A stretch of DNA of 64,000 bases from Streptomyces yangpuensis (GTDB lineage: Bacteria > Actinomycetota > Actinomycetes > Streptomycetales > Streptomycetaceae), in assembly GCF_001005295.1 (NCBI RefSeq), contig NZ_LBMK01000003.1, positions 326,831 to 390,830 on the forward strand. Direction: 5' to 3'. Positions 53,905 through 61,573 of the stretch are shown in pieces. The translations under genes and the position numbers were made by a program. The notes under the pieces were generated by a model. The model was not told the origin of the DNA. It did no database searches and saw only the letters and a program-made list of their open reading frames with translations. Each line of letters opens with the position of its first letter. Within the stretch, counting starts at the first letter, position 1.

Positions 53905-56280
53905 TCACTTCTTCTCTCGTAGCGCGTCGTAAGCATCTTGACGCCCACTGGTATAGCTCTGCAGTGCCTCGCGTTGAGCGGCGCCGACCATGTCGTTCGA
54001 CTGCCCGCTTTCGGTGCCCCAGCTCGTGAAGAACTGCCTGAGGTCCTTCTGAGCTGCGTCGTTGCCCGAGCTGATGCGCTCGCGCGCCAGCAGGCCCTCT
54101 TCTGCGGTGGCCGCCTTGAGCCATTCGTTCCAGCATCCGTCGACCACTCGCTGGGCCATGTCCCCGACAACCGGGATGCCGGTAACAGCACCGCCGATGA
54201 CGTGGTAGCCGTATACGCGTGTGTCCGTCTTGGCGCTGAGCTCCGCATCGCGCTCACTGAGTTGGATGTCGCCGCCGATGGCGTTGATGACGCCGTTGAC
54301 CTCGCCGATCTTCGCAGCACGGTTCTTGACTGCCTCGGGGGCCGACAGGTCCTCTGTGCTGAGCTGCTCCGCCATGTAGCGGCGTTGGGACTCGTGGAGG
54401 AGGAAGTAGTTCTCGGGGTCCTCCGATACGCCGCGCAGGACACGGATCAGGCTGCTTCTGCTGTTCTGGATCTGGGACTGGTCGCCGTCGGCGAGGGCGT
54501 TGTCCGCACCGACGACGTCGGCCGGGGTGTCGCCCGCGATGATGTCCACGATGTCAGGCGAGTACGAGGACAACGCTCTCGCGAGTGGGCCGCGCACGTT
54601 CGCGTATCCCTCGTCCTTGTCCTTGAGCAGGCCGTCGCCGTTCGCCTTCAGCTCGCCCTTGTCGTCCTTGCCGTTGCTGTCGCCGTAGTCGAGGAGGTTG
54701 ATCGTGTCGTGCATGATGCGGGCCTCGGCCTCGCTGTGGCGGCCGAGTTCCTCGCCCGGCGACCCCGGCGGGCGTCCCGTCGTGGCGGCTTCGAGGGCGA
54801 GGCCCAGGCCGGTCCGGACGTCCTTGTCGAAGGTGTCGTTGCCGGATATCTCGATGTTTCCGCGCCAGTCCGAAGTGTTGACGATGTCCCAGTCCCGCTT
54901 CGTCAGCAGGTGCTCCAGGCGGTTCTTGTCGCCGTCGGCGTTCGGGTCGAGGTATCCGGTCGCCGTCGCGGGGTCGCGGCTCATGATCCCCAGCGCGCCG
55001 TCGACGGGGTCGTTGGCGAACCAGCCGTCCTTCTTGCCCTCGAACGTGCCGTGCAGGTCCCAGACGTCCTTGTCCTTCTTCTCGGCGTCGATCATCTGGT
55101 CGGTGAGGTCGCCGAGGAACTGCGGGGAGTAGCCGCTGCCCTGCTGCATGAGGGTGACCAGGCCCTGGTATCCGCGGATCTCCTGGCCCTGGCCGCGCGT
55201 CATGGGGGCCTTGTCACCTGCGACGTCCAGGTCGAACTTGTCCAGGCCGGCCTTCTTCAGGTCGCCCATGAAGTCGTTGTAGAACTTCGCGTCGGGGGTC
55301 TTCGACCACTTCTCGAATGCCTGCTGGTACTCCTTGGTGCCGTAGGCGGGGTTCTTCTGCCCTGCGACGAAGACCATCTGTGTGGCGTTGGAGAGGGTGT
55401 TGGCCAGCGCCTTGTTGGTGTCGCCGTAGAGGCCCTTGCGGCCGGAATCACCCGAGTGCGCGACGTTGTTGAGCGTGTTGGCCAGCTTGATCGTGCCTTC
55501 GGCGCCCAGCACGCCCACGAAGTCCCGGCCGAACTCCGTGTGGTGCTTGAAAGCCGGGTTGCTGTTGTCGCGCATGATGCGGTTGAGCGCCTCGACGTCG
55601 GCGTTCGGTACGGTCGCGCCGCTGTTGAGCCGGGTGGCGACGTCCTTGACGTGCTCCAGCTCGTACTGCTCGATGTCGCTCTTCGCGCCCGCGTTGAAGC
55701 CGCTGCCCGTGGCGTCCTTGCCGCCGGGGATGCGGTCCTTGTTGCTGTCCTTCACGGCGGCGTCCAGGGCCATCTTCACGCCGGCGTCGGCGTCCTCGAA
55801 GGCCTTGACGTACTTCTTGATCTGGTCGGCCCAGTCGTTGGCCGCCTTGTTCCACTCCCCGAGCAGCTTCTGGCCGTCGGGGTCGTGGACGTACGCGTAG
55901 CGTTCCTGGGCGGTCAGGTCGGGGCGGACGTTGCCCTCGTCGTCGACGGCCATCTTCGCCTTGCGGGCGTCCGCGACCACCGACTCCAGTCGCTGCTTCA
56001 GTTCCGTGAACTGCCCGTGCGCGTCCCGCAGCAGGCCCGCGACGGCCTTCGCCTGCGTCTGCGCGGCCCCGTACTCGTACTGCGTGCCGGCGAAGTTCGT
56101 GTACGCGGCGCCCTGGGCTATGCCCTGCCAGGTGGTGTTGCCCTGCGCCAGCCCCTGGGTGGCGGCCGCGTAGGCCGATTCCGCTTTCTTGAAGTCGCCC
56201 GCCATGTCGTCCCAGGCCTTCGCCGCGGCGGTGAGCTTGTCGTACTGGGTCGACATGACCTTCTTGTACGTGAGTCCCAT
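53905..56280 (-). CDS. large WXG100-like, possibly ESX-exported, protein (DUF6571-like)
   Basis: A 791-residue mostly helical protein with no signal peptide. The N-terminal about 120 residues (AAKAWDDMAGDFKKAE; NTTWQGIAQGAAYTNF) resemble the WXG100/LXG-type hairpin used for type VII secretion, and the rest is a long acidic region with several Gly-Asp-rich segments. It resembles proteins annotated DUF6571 in Streptomyces. No toxin catalytic motif was recognised at the C-terminus (YTSGRQDAYDALREKK). It is encoded 17 bases after the small WXG-like gene, so the two are likely a pair. Confidence 0.7.
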   Translation of the reverse strand: MGLTYKKVMSTQYDKLTAAAKAWDDMAGDFKKAESAYAAATQGLAQGNTTWQGIAQGAAYTNFAGTQYEYGAAQTQAKAVAGLLRDAHGQFTELKQRLESVVADARKAKMAVDDEGNVRPDLTAQERYAYVHDPDGQKLLGEWNKAANDWADQIKKYVKAFEDADAGVKMALDAAVKDSNKDRIPGGKDATGSGFNAGAKSDIEQYELEHVKDVATRLNSGATVPNADVEALNRIMRDNSNPAFKHHTEFGRDFVGVLGAEGTIKLANTLNNVAHSGDSGRKGLYGDTNKALANTLSNATQMVFVAGQKNPAYGTKEYQQAFEKWSKTPDAKFYNDFMGDLKKAGLDKFDLDVAGDKAPMTRGQGQEIRGYQGLVTLMQQGSGYSPQFLGDLTDQMIDAEKKDKDVWDLHGTFEGKKDGWFANDPVDGALGIMSRDPATATGYLDPNADGDKNRLEHLLTKRDWDIVNTSDWRGNIEISGNDTFDKDVRTGLGLALEAATTGRPPGSPGEELGRHSEAEARIMHDTINLLDYGDSNGKDDKGELKANGDGLLKDKDEGYANVRGPLARALSSYSPDIVDIIAGDTPADVVGADNALADGDQSQIQNSRSSLIRVLRGVSEDPENYFLLHESQRRYMAEQLSTEDLSAPEAVKNRAAKIGEVNGVINAIGGDIQLSERDAELSAKTDTRVYGYHVIGGAVTGIPVVGDMAQRVVDGCWNEWLKAATAEEGLLARERISSGNDAAQKDLRQFFTSWGTESGQSNDMVGAAQREALQSYTSGRQDAYDALREKK

Positions 56281-56297
56281 GGTCTACTGCTCCCCTC

Positions 56298-56750
56298 TCA
56301 GCGGTATGCCTCGACGCCCGGCTCGGGCGCGGGCTTCAGCAGCGGGCGGAAGCCGTTGTATATCTCGTTGTCCTGACCCAGGAACATCCGCCGTGTGGCG
56401 GCCAGGTTGTGGGACTCCGTGGCCAGGCGGCTCAGCAGGTTCTTGACCTGGTTGTCCCAGGTCGTCTCGACCGTCTTCAGGCCCGCCGCCGCGTCCCAGC
56501 CGGAGAAGGCGGTGATGGCGGCGGCCGTCTCCTCGTCTGCCTTCTTCGCGGCGCTCTCCGTCTGCGTCTTGACCTCGCCGCCGAGCTTTCCGGATGCGAT
56601 TTTCTTCTTCGACTCGTCGCTGCCGAAGTCGGCCGAGCCGCCTCCGCCTCCGCCGCCGTCCGGTGCGGCGAGCTGGTTCAGGCGCATGGCGGGGTTCTGG
56701 CGTGCCGTTGCTTCCGTGCGCAGTTGGGCCCATTCCTCGTCGAAACCCAT
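56298..56750 (-). CDS. small helical WXG-like protein
   Basis: A 150-residue acidic protein. It begins MGFDEEWAQLRTEATARQN, then a Gly-rich linker, then two helices with FSGWDAAAGLKTVETTWDNQV. The tryptophan-containing helical hairpin, small size and position before a large exported-looking protein suggest a type VII secretion substrate or chaperone. No ESX ATPase (EccC) gene lies in the window, so the secretion machinery would be elsewhere. First gene of the operon. Confidence 0.65.
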   Translation of the reverse strand: MGFDEEWAQLRTEATARQNPAMRLNQLAAPDGGGGGGGSADFGSDESKKKIASGKLGGEVKTQTESAAKKADEETAAAITAFSGWDAAAGLKTVETTWDNQVKNLLSRLATESHNLAATRRMFLGQDNEIYNGFRPLLKPAPEPGVEAYR

Positions 56751-56971
56751 CGTCTCCCCCGTGGTGTCCTCGAGATCGTGGTGTCGCCTTGGACGTCAGT
56801 TCTATCAAGGTGTGCGGGTGTGAAGGACGAGGTGTCGGGCACCGGAAGTGGATCGTGATCTTCAGGTCGCGCTGTGTCGATTGCATGTCACGGACCGTGT
56901 GTCGCCGGGGCGGGGTGCCGGTTCGGGAATGGAAGGTGGGGGGTCTGCGTTCTGACGGGTGGCAGAAAGTT

Positions 56972-56990
56972 CGAGTTTCAACTAAACTCG
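56972..56990. promoter_or_regulatory. inverted repeat in the pirin promoter region
   Basis: CGAGTTT (56972-56978) and AAACTCG (56984-56990) form a perfect 7-bp inverted repeat around CAACT, 21 bases before the pirin start. It is an AT-rich island in GC-rich DNA, fitting a MarR- or HxlR-like operator. The regulator is not known. Confidence 0.5.
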
Positions 56991-57011
56991 GATCAGAAGG
57001 AGGTCCTGACC

Positions 57012-58007
57012 ATGCCCGCAGTGACTGTTGAGAACCCGTTGACGCTCCCGCGAGTGGCCGAGCCGCAGGCCGCCGTCCCGCGCAAGGTGCTGGCTGTCGT
57101 CTCCGCTCCCAGTGGGTTCGAGGGTGAGGGATTCCCGGTCCGGCGCGCGTTCGCCGGGATCAACTACCAGTACCTCGACCCGTTCATCATGATGGACCAG
57201 ATGGGCGAGGTGGAGTACGCGCCGGGCGAGCCGAAGGGCACCCCGTGGCATCCGCACCGCGGCTTCGAGACCGTCACGTACCTGATCGACGGAACCTTCG
57301 TCCACCAGGACAGCAACGGCGGCGGCGGAGTCATCAACGGCGGCGACACCCAGTGGATGACCGCCGGTTCGGGCCTGCTGCACATCGAGGCCCCGCCGGA
57401 GTCCCTCGTCGTCAGCGGCGGTCTCTTCCACGGCCTCCAGCTGTGGGTGAACCTGCCGGCCTCCGACAAGATGATGCCCCCGCGCTACCAGGACATCGGC
57501 GGCGGCAAGGTCACCCTGCTGTCCACCCCGGACGGCGGCTCGCTGCTCCGGGTGATCGCCGGTGAGATCGACGGCCATGAGGGTCCCGGCATCACCCACA
57601 CGCCCATCACGATGATCCACGCGACCGTCGCACCGGGCGCACAGATCACCCTGCCGTGGCGCGAGGACTTCAACGCCCTGGCGTACGTGATGGCCGGGCG
57701 CGGGTCGGTCGGCGAGGACCGCAGGCCGCTCCACACCGGGCAGACGGCCGTCTTCGGCGAGGGCGGATCGCTGACCGTACGGGCGGACGAGTCCCAGGAC
57801 TTGAGCGCCCCGGACCTGGAGATCGTCCTCCTCGGCGGGCGCCCGATCCGTGAGCCGATGGCGCACTACGGGCCGTTCGTCATGAACAGCAAGCACGAGC
57901 TCCAGCAGGCCTTCGACGACTTCCAGGCGGGCCGGCTCGGCCGCATCCCCACCACCGCCCGCACCGGCCTCGGCCACCGCGGCGCGGGCCAGGCGGACGA
58001 GGACTGA
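57012..58007 (+). CDS. pirin family protein
   Basis: A 331-residue bicupin. The N-terminal cupin keeps the metal ligands: PWHPHRGFETVTYL gives two His, and GLLHIEAPPE gives a His and a Glu. PFIMMDQMG and FHGLQLWVNLP are pirin signatures. Pirins act as quercetin dioxygenases or as redox-linked regulators; which applies here is unclear. An AAGGAGGT ribosome site lies before ATG 57012. A bidirectional terminator at 58028-58068 separates it from the convergent AI-2E transporter gene. Confidence 0.9.
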   Translation: MPAVTVENPLTLPRVAEPQAAVPRKVLAVVSAPSGFEGEGFPVRRAFAGINYQYLDPFIMMDQMGEVEYAPGEPKGTPWHPHRGFETVTYLIDGTFVHQDSNGGGGVINGGDTQWMTAGSGLLHIEAPPESLVVSGGLFHGLQLWVNLPASDKMMPPRYQDIGGGKVTLLSTPDGGSLLRVIAGEIDGHEGPGITHTPITMIHATVAPGAQITLPWREDFNALAYVMAGRGSVGEDRRPLHTGQTAVFGEGGSLTVRADESQDLSAPDLEIVLLGGRPIREPMAHYGPFVMNSKHELQQAFDDFQAGRLGRIPTTARTGLGHRGAGQADED

Positions 58008-58027
58008 CGCCGACGGGCCACGGAGCA

Positions 58028-58068
58028 GGCACGGGCCGCGCCCCCCTTCCGGGGGCGCGGCCCGTGCC
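58028..58068. terminator. strong bidirectional hairpin between pirin and AI-2E transporter genes
   Basis: Stem of 18 bp: 58028-58045 pairs with 58051-58068 perfectly (GGCACGGG... against ...CCCGTGCC), with a CTTCC loop, between two convergent genes. Confidence 0.9.
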
Positions 58069-58084
58069 GTCGTAGTGGAGTCCG

Positions 58085-59164
58085 TCAGGCGGGGTCCGCC
58101 GGCTGCGGCGCCTGCTCCGCCTCGGCATAGCGGGCGCGGAGTTCCGAGATCACGCCGAAGACCGCCGCGGTCAGCGGGACCGCGAGGAGCATGCCGAGGA
58201 TCCCGGCGACGCTCGCTCCGGCGGTGATGGCCAGCATCACCACGGCCGGGTGCATCTGCACCGTGCGGCTCTGCACCACAGGCTGCAGTACGTACCCCTC
58301 GATCATCTGGACCAGCAGCACCAGGCCCAGCGCCCACAGGCCGATCACCCAGCCGCGGTCGGCGAAGGCGACGAGGACCGCGACGGCGCCCGAGAGGATC
58401 GCCCCGAGGTAGGGGATGTAGGCCGTCACGAACACCAGGGCGGCCAGGCCCAGCGCGCCCGGTACGTCGAGGATCAGCAGACCCACGCCGATCAGCACGC
58501 CGTCGATCAGGGCCACGAAGGTGGTGCCGCGCATGAAGCCCTCGACGGCTTCGAAGGCGCGGCGCCCCATCGCCTCCATCAGGTCCCCGGAACGGCTCGG
58601 CACGACCGAGCGCAGGGTGACCACGGCCCGGTCGGAGTCGCGCAGGAAGAAGAAGATCAGCACCATCGCGAGCAGGACCATCGCCAGCATCGAGCCCACC
58701 ACGCTGAGCCCGGCGACCACACCGGACGCGGCCGTGCTGCCGAACTTCGTCAGCAGGTCCTTGGAGTTCGCGGTGATGTCCTCCAGCGAGGTGCCCACAG
58801 CCCCGAAGTGCTCGGCGAGCATCTGGCCGGCCCGCCGCAGTGCGTCGATGATCTGGTCGCCGGTCTCGATGAGCGCGAGTACGACGATGTACGAGGCCCC
58901 GCCGACGACGGCCACCACGGCCAGGCAGGTCAGGGCCGCGGCCAGCGAGCGGTTCACCCCCATCCCCACCAGACGGCGGTGCATCGGCCCGAGCAGGGCA
59001 GTGCCCAGCACCGCCAGCAGTACGGGCGTCACGACGGTCTGGAGGACCGTGCACAGCCATACGCCGACGGCGAGGACGGCGGTGGCCAGCAGGACGACGG
59101 CGCACCAGGCGGCGAGCCGCCGCACCGGTTCGGGGAGAAGGGAGTTCGGCACGGCGTCATCCAA
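58085..59164 (-). CDS. AI-2E family transporter
   Basis: A 359-residue membrane protein with about eight helices. LIFFFLRDSDRAV, EGFMRGTTFVALIDGVLIGVGLLIL, YIPYLGAILSGAVAVLVAF and PVVQSRTVQMHPAVVMLAI fit the AI-2E (TqsA/YdiK-like) family. Members are proposed exporters or antiporters, often for Na+ or signal molecules; autoinducer-2 transport is not established outside a few cases. ATG 59164 begins MDDAVPNSLLPEPVRR. Confidence 0.88.
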   Translation of the reverse strand: MDDAVPNSLLPEPVRRLAAWCAVVLLATAVLAVGVWLCTVLQTVVTPVLLAVLGTALLGPMHRRLVGMGVNRSLAAALTCLAVVAVVGGASYIVVLALIETGDQIIDALRRAGQMLAEHFGAVGTSLEDITANSKDLLTKFGSTAASGVVAGLSVVGSMLAMVLLAMVLIFFFLRDSDRAVVTLRSVVPSRSGDLMEAMGRRAFEAVEGFMRGTTFVALIDGVLIGVGLLILDVPGALGLAALVFVTAYIPYLGAILSGAVAVLVAFADRGWVIGLWALGLVLLVQMIEGYVLQPVVQSRTVQMHPAVVMLAITAGASVAGILGMLLAVPLTAAVFGVISELRARYAEAEQAPQPADPA

Positions 59165-59212
59165 CCACGTGGCCTCGCAACGGCCCCGGGCCGGACCGCA
59201 ATACGCCTCCGC

Positions 59213-59266
59213 CCGCTCCTACGTGTCCGGCCGCTCCTACGCGTCCGCCCGCTCCTACGTGTCCGG
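59213..59266. repeat. three 18-bp tandem repeats carrying three in-frame stop codons
   Basis: Units of CCGCTCCTACGTGTCCGG at 59213-59230, 59231-59248 (three mismatches) and 59249-59266. On the minus strand each unit contains TAG in the frame of the phosphatase gene (59255-59257, 59237-59239, 59219-59221), because 18 is a multiple of three. The gene ends at the first, and two spare stops follow. Confidence 0.85.
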
Positions 59267-61417
59267 CCGCTTCGACTGCTCGTACAGCTCGAACCAGATC
59301 GACTTGCCCTCGCCGCGCGGGTCCACGCCCCACGCGTCGGCCAGCATCTCCATCAGCAGCACCCCGCGGCCGCTGGACGCCATCTCCCCCGGGTGCCGCT
59401 TGTGCGGGAGTTCGTCGCTGGAGTCCGCGACCTCCACCCGCAGCCGGCGCTCCCCCAGCTCGCCGACCGCCTCCGCCACCAGCAGGGCGTCGCCGTCGGT
59501 GTGCACCAGGACGTTGGTCACCATCTCGGAGACCATCAGCACCACCGCGTCCAGCTGCTCCTCGTCGGCCCAGTCGTGCAGCAGCTCCCTCACCTGCCGA
59601 CGGGCGCCCGCGATGCGTTCCGGTTCCGCCTGGGCCACGGTCAGCATGGTGCGGCGGGCCGGCCGGGCCGGGTGCGCCACCGGGGCGCCGCAGCCGCAGG
59701 CCGCGCCCTCGCGGCACAGCAGGACCACGGCTATGTCGTCCTCGCGCCGATCGGCCAGCGGGCCGGTGGTGTGGTGCGAGGACGGTCCGTGCACGGCCTG
59801 GACCAGCAGGTCGGCCAGTGCTTCGAGGTGCCCGTCCTCGTGGCCGCCGGCCTCGTGCGTGCCGGCCTCCAGGACCGCGCGCAGCCGGGCCCAGCCGGTG
59901 TCGAGGTCGTGCCCGCCGGTCTCGATGAGCCCGTCGGTGCACAGCATCATCGTCTCGCCCGGCTCCAGGGTGAACCGGGTGGTCGGATAGTCGGTGTCGG
60001 GGACGATCCCGAGGGGGAGCCCGCCGGCGGTGGGCCGCATCAGGACGGTGCCGTCGGTCATCCGCACGGCGGGGTCGGGGTGACCGGCGCGGGCCACCTC
60101 CAGCGTTCCGGTCCGCGGGTCGCACTCCACGTACAGGCAGGTCGCGAACCGCGGGCTCTGCACGTCCGGGTCCTCCTGCGCGCCGGACTCCTGGGAGGCG
60201 CACAGCCCGGCGAGGAAGCGGGAGGCGCGCGAGAGCACCGCGTCCGGCCGGTGCCCCTCGGACGCGTAGGCCCGTACGGCGATCCGCAGCTGGCCCATCA
60301 GCCCGGCCGCCCGGACGTCGTGGCCCTGGACGTCGCCGATGACCAGGGCGAACCGGCCCGACGGCAGCGGGATCATGTCGTACCAGTCGCCGCCGACCTG
60401 GAGCCCGCCGCCGGTGGGGACGTAACGCGCGGCGATCCGCATGCCGGGGATCTCCGGGCCGAGCTGCGGCATCATCGACCGCTGGAGGCCGGTGGTGAGT
60501 TCCCGCTCGGACTCGGCCACCCCGGCCCGCTGGAGGGCCTGGGCGAGCATCCGGGCCACGGTCGTCAGGACGGACCGCTCGTCGGGGGAGAAGGAAGCGG
60601 GCTGCTTGAAGGCGGCCATCCAGGCACCCATGGTCCGTCCGGCCACGATCAGCGGCAGGAAGGCCCAGGAGACCCGGTCGAAGCGCTGGGCGAGCGGCCA
60701 GGTGGCCGGGAAGCGCCGTTTGTAGTCCTCGGGGGAGGCAAGGTAGATCGCCCGGCCGGTACGGACGACCTCCGCGGCCGGGTAGTCCGTCTCCAGCGGC
60801 ATGTCCGTGAAGGGGCCCTCGTCCCCGGCGTCGTGCCCGTGGTGCCCGATGACGGACAGCCGGTCCCCTGCCACGCCGAAGACGGCCAGCCCGTCGGGGC
60901 TGAAGCCCGGCATCGACAGCGAGGCCGCGACCCGCAGCACCTCCGCCGTGGACCGGGCCTCCGCCAGCGCCCGGCCCGCGTCCAGCAGGAAGGCCTCGCG
61001 GGAACGCCGCCAGTCGCCCGTGATGGGCGTGTGGACGGCCGTGGTGCCCGGCTGCGGCTCGGCGATCTCCTGGATGGTGCCGATCAGCTCGTAGTCCGGG
61101 CTCCCGTCGGCCGACCACCGCTGAAGCGGTTTGGAACGGCTGCGCACGGTCCGCAGCACCCGCCCGTCCACGTCCATGATCCGCAGCCGGGCCTCGGCGA
61201 GGGTGCCCTCGGCGACGGCCAGGCTGACGATCCCGTTGATCTCGTTCCAGTCCACCGGGTGGAAACGGGACCGTACGGCGGCCTCCGGCAGGACCACCGG
61301 TTCGGCGGGCAGCCCGAGGAGCCGGGCGGCCTCCCCGTCGAGGGAGACCGTCCCGGAGGCGTTGTCCCATCGCCACAGACCCGTGGCGACGGCGGCCAGG
61401 ACATCCTCGGTACGCAC
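59255..61417 (-). CDS. PAS-GAF-PP2C-HATPase phosphatase/anti-sigma-type regulator (SpoIIE-like)
   Basis: A 720-residue regulator. The N-terminal PAS domain (ATGLWRWDNASGTVSLDGEA) is followed by a GAF domain (AEVLRVAASLSMPGFSPDG). The PP2C/SpoIIE phosphatase has GGDWYDMIPLPSGRFALVIGDVQGHDV with the metal Asp/Gly, CTDGLIETGG and REDDIAVV. The C-terminal HATPase kinase domain carries VSEMVTNVLVHT and SSGRGVLLMEMLADAWGVD. Such proteins dephosphorylate anti-anti-sigma factors and can also bind them through the kinase domain. GTG 61417 was chosen; no strong ribosome site is seen. The upstream sequence is the divergent aspS promoter. Confidence 0.9.
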   Translation of the reverse strand: MRTEDVLAAVATGLWRWDNASGTVSLDGEAARLLGLPAEPVVLPEAAVRSRFHPVDWNEINGIVSLAVAEGTLAEARLRIMDVDGRVLRTVRSRSKPLQRWSADGSPDYELIGTIQEIAEPQPGTTAVHTPITGDWRRSREAFLLDAGRALAEARSTAEVLRVAASLSMPGFSPDGLAVFGVAGDRLSVIGHHGHDAGDEGPFTDMPLETDYPAAEVVRTGRAIYLASPEDYKRRFPATWPLAQRFDRVSWAFLPLIVAGRTMGAWMAAFKQPASFSPDERSVLTTVARMLAQALQRAGVAESERELTTGLQRSMMPQLGPEIPGMRIAARYVPTGGGLQVGGDWYDMIPLPSGRFALVIGDVQGHDVRAAGLMGQLRIAVRAYASEGHRPDAVLSRASRFLAGLCASQESGAQEDPDVQSPRFATCLYVECDPRTGTLEVARAGHPDPAVRMTDGTVLMRPTAGGLPLGIVPDTDYPTTRFTLEPGETMMLCTDGLIETGGHDLDTGWARLRAVLEAGTHEAGGHEDGHLEALADLLVQAVHGPSSHHTTGPLADRREDDIAVVLLCREGAACGCGAPVAHPARPARRTMLTVAQAEPERIAGARRQVRELLHDWADEEQLDAVVLMVSEMVTNVLVHTDGDALLVAEAVGELGERRLRVEVADSSDELPHKRHPGEMASSGRGVLLMEMLADAWGVDPRGEGKSIWFELYEQSKRPDT

Positions 61418-61573
61418 CCGGTCATCTTTACAGGTCGCATCCGATACGTGCCTGTTCGCTCCCTGCCGGGTGTATTTGCGCAGGCGGGCCCCAGTGCCCG
61501 ACCCGTCACCGTCCCGGACGGTAACCTTGGGTCGGTTGAATCCACCCTGGTATCGCGTAGAACTGGATGACTG

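Noticed and set aside
58250..61570. A 1106-codon plus-strand open frame.
   Set aside because: It is antisense to the AI-2E transporter and SpoIIE-like genes, shows low-complexity Arg/Gly/His/Gln composition and no domain; such long shadow frames are normal in GC-rich DNA. The same applies to the frames at 13476-14858, 19950-23561 and 2066-3775.
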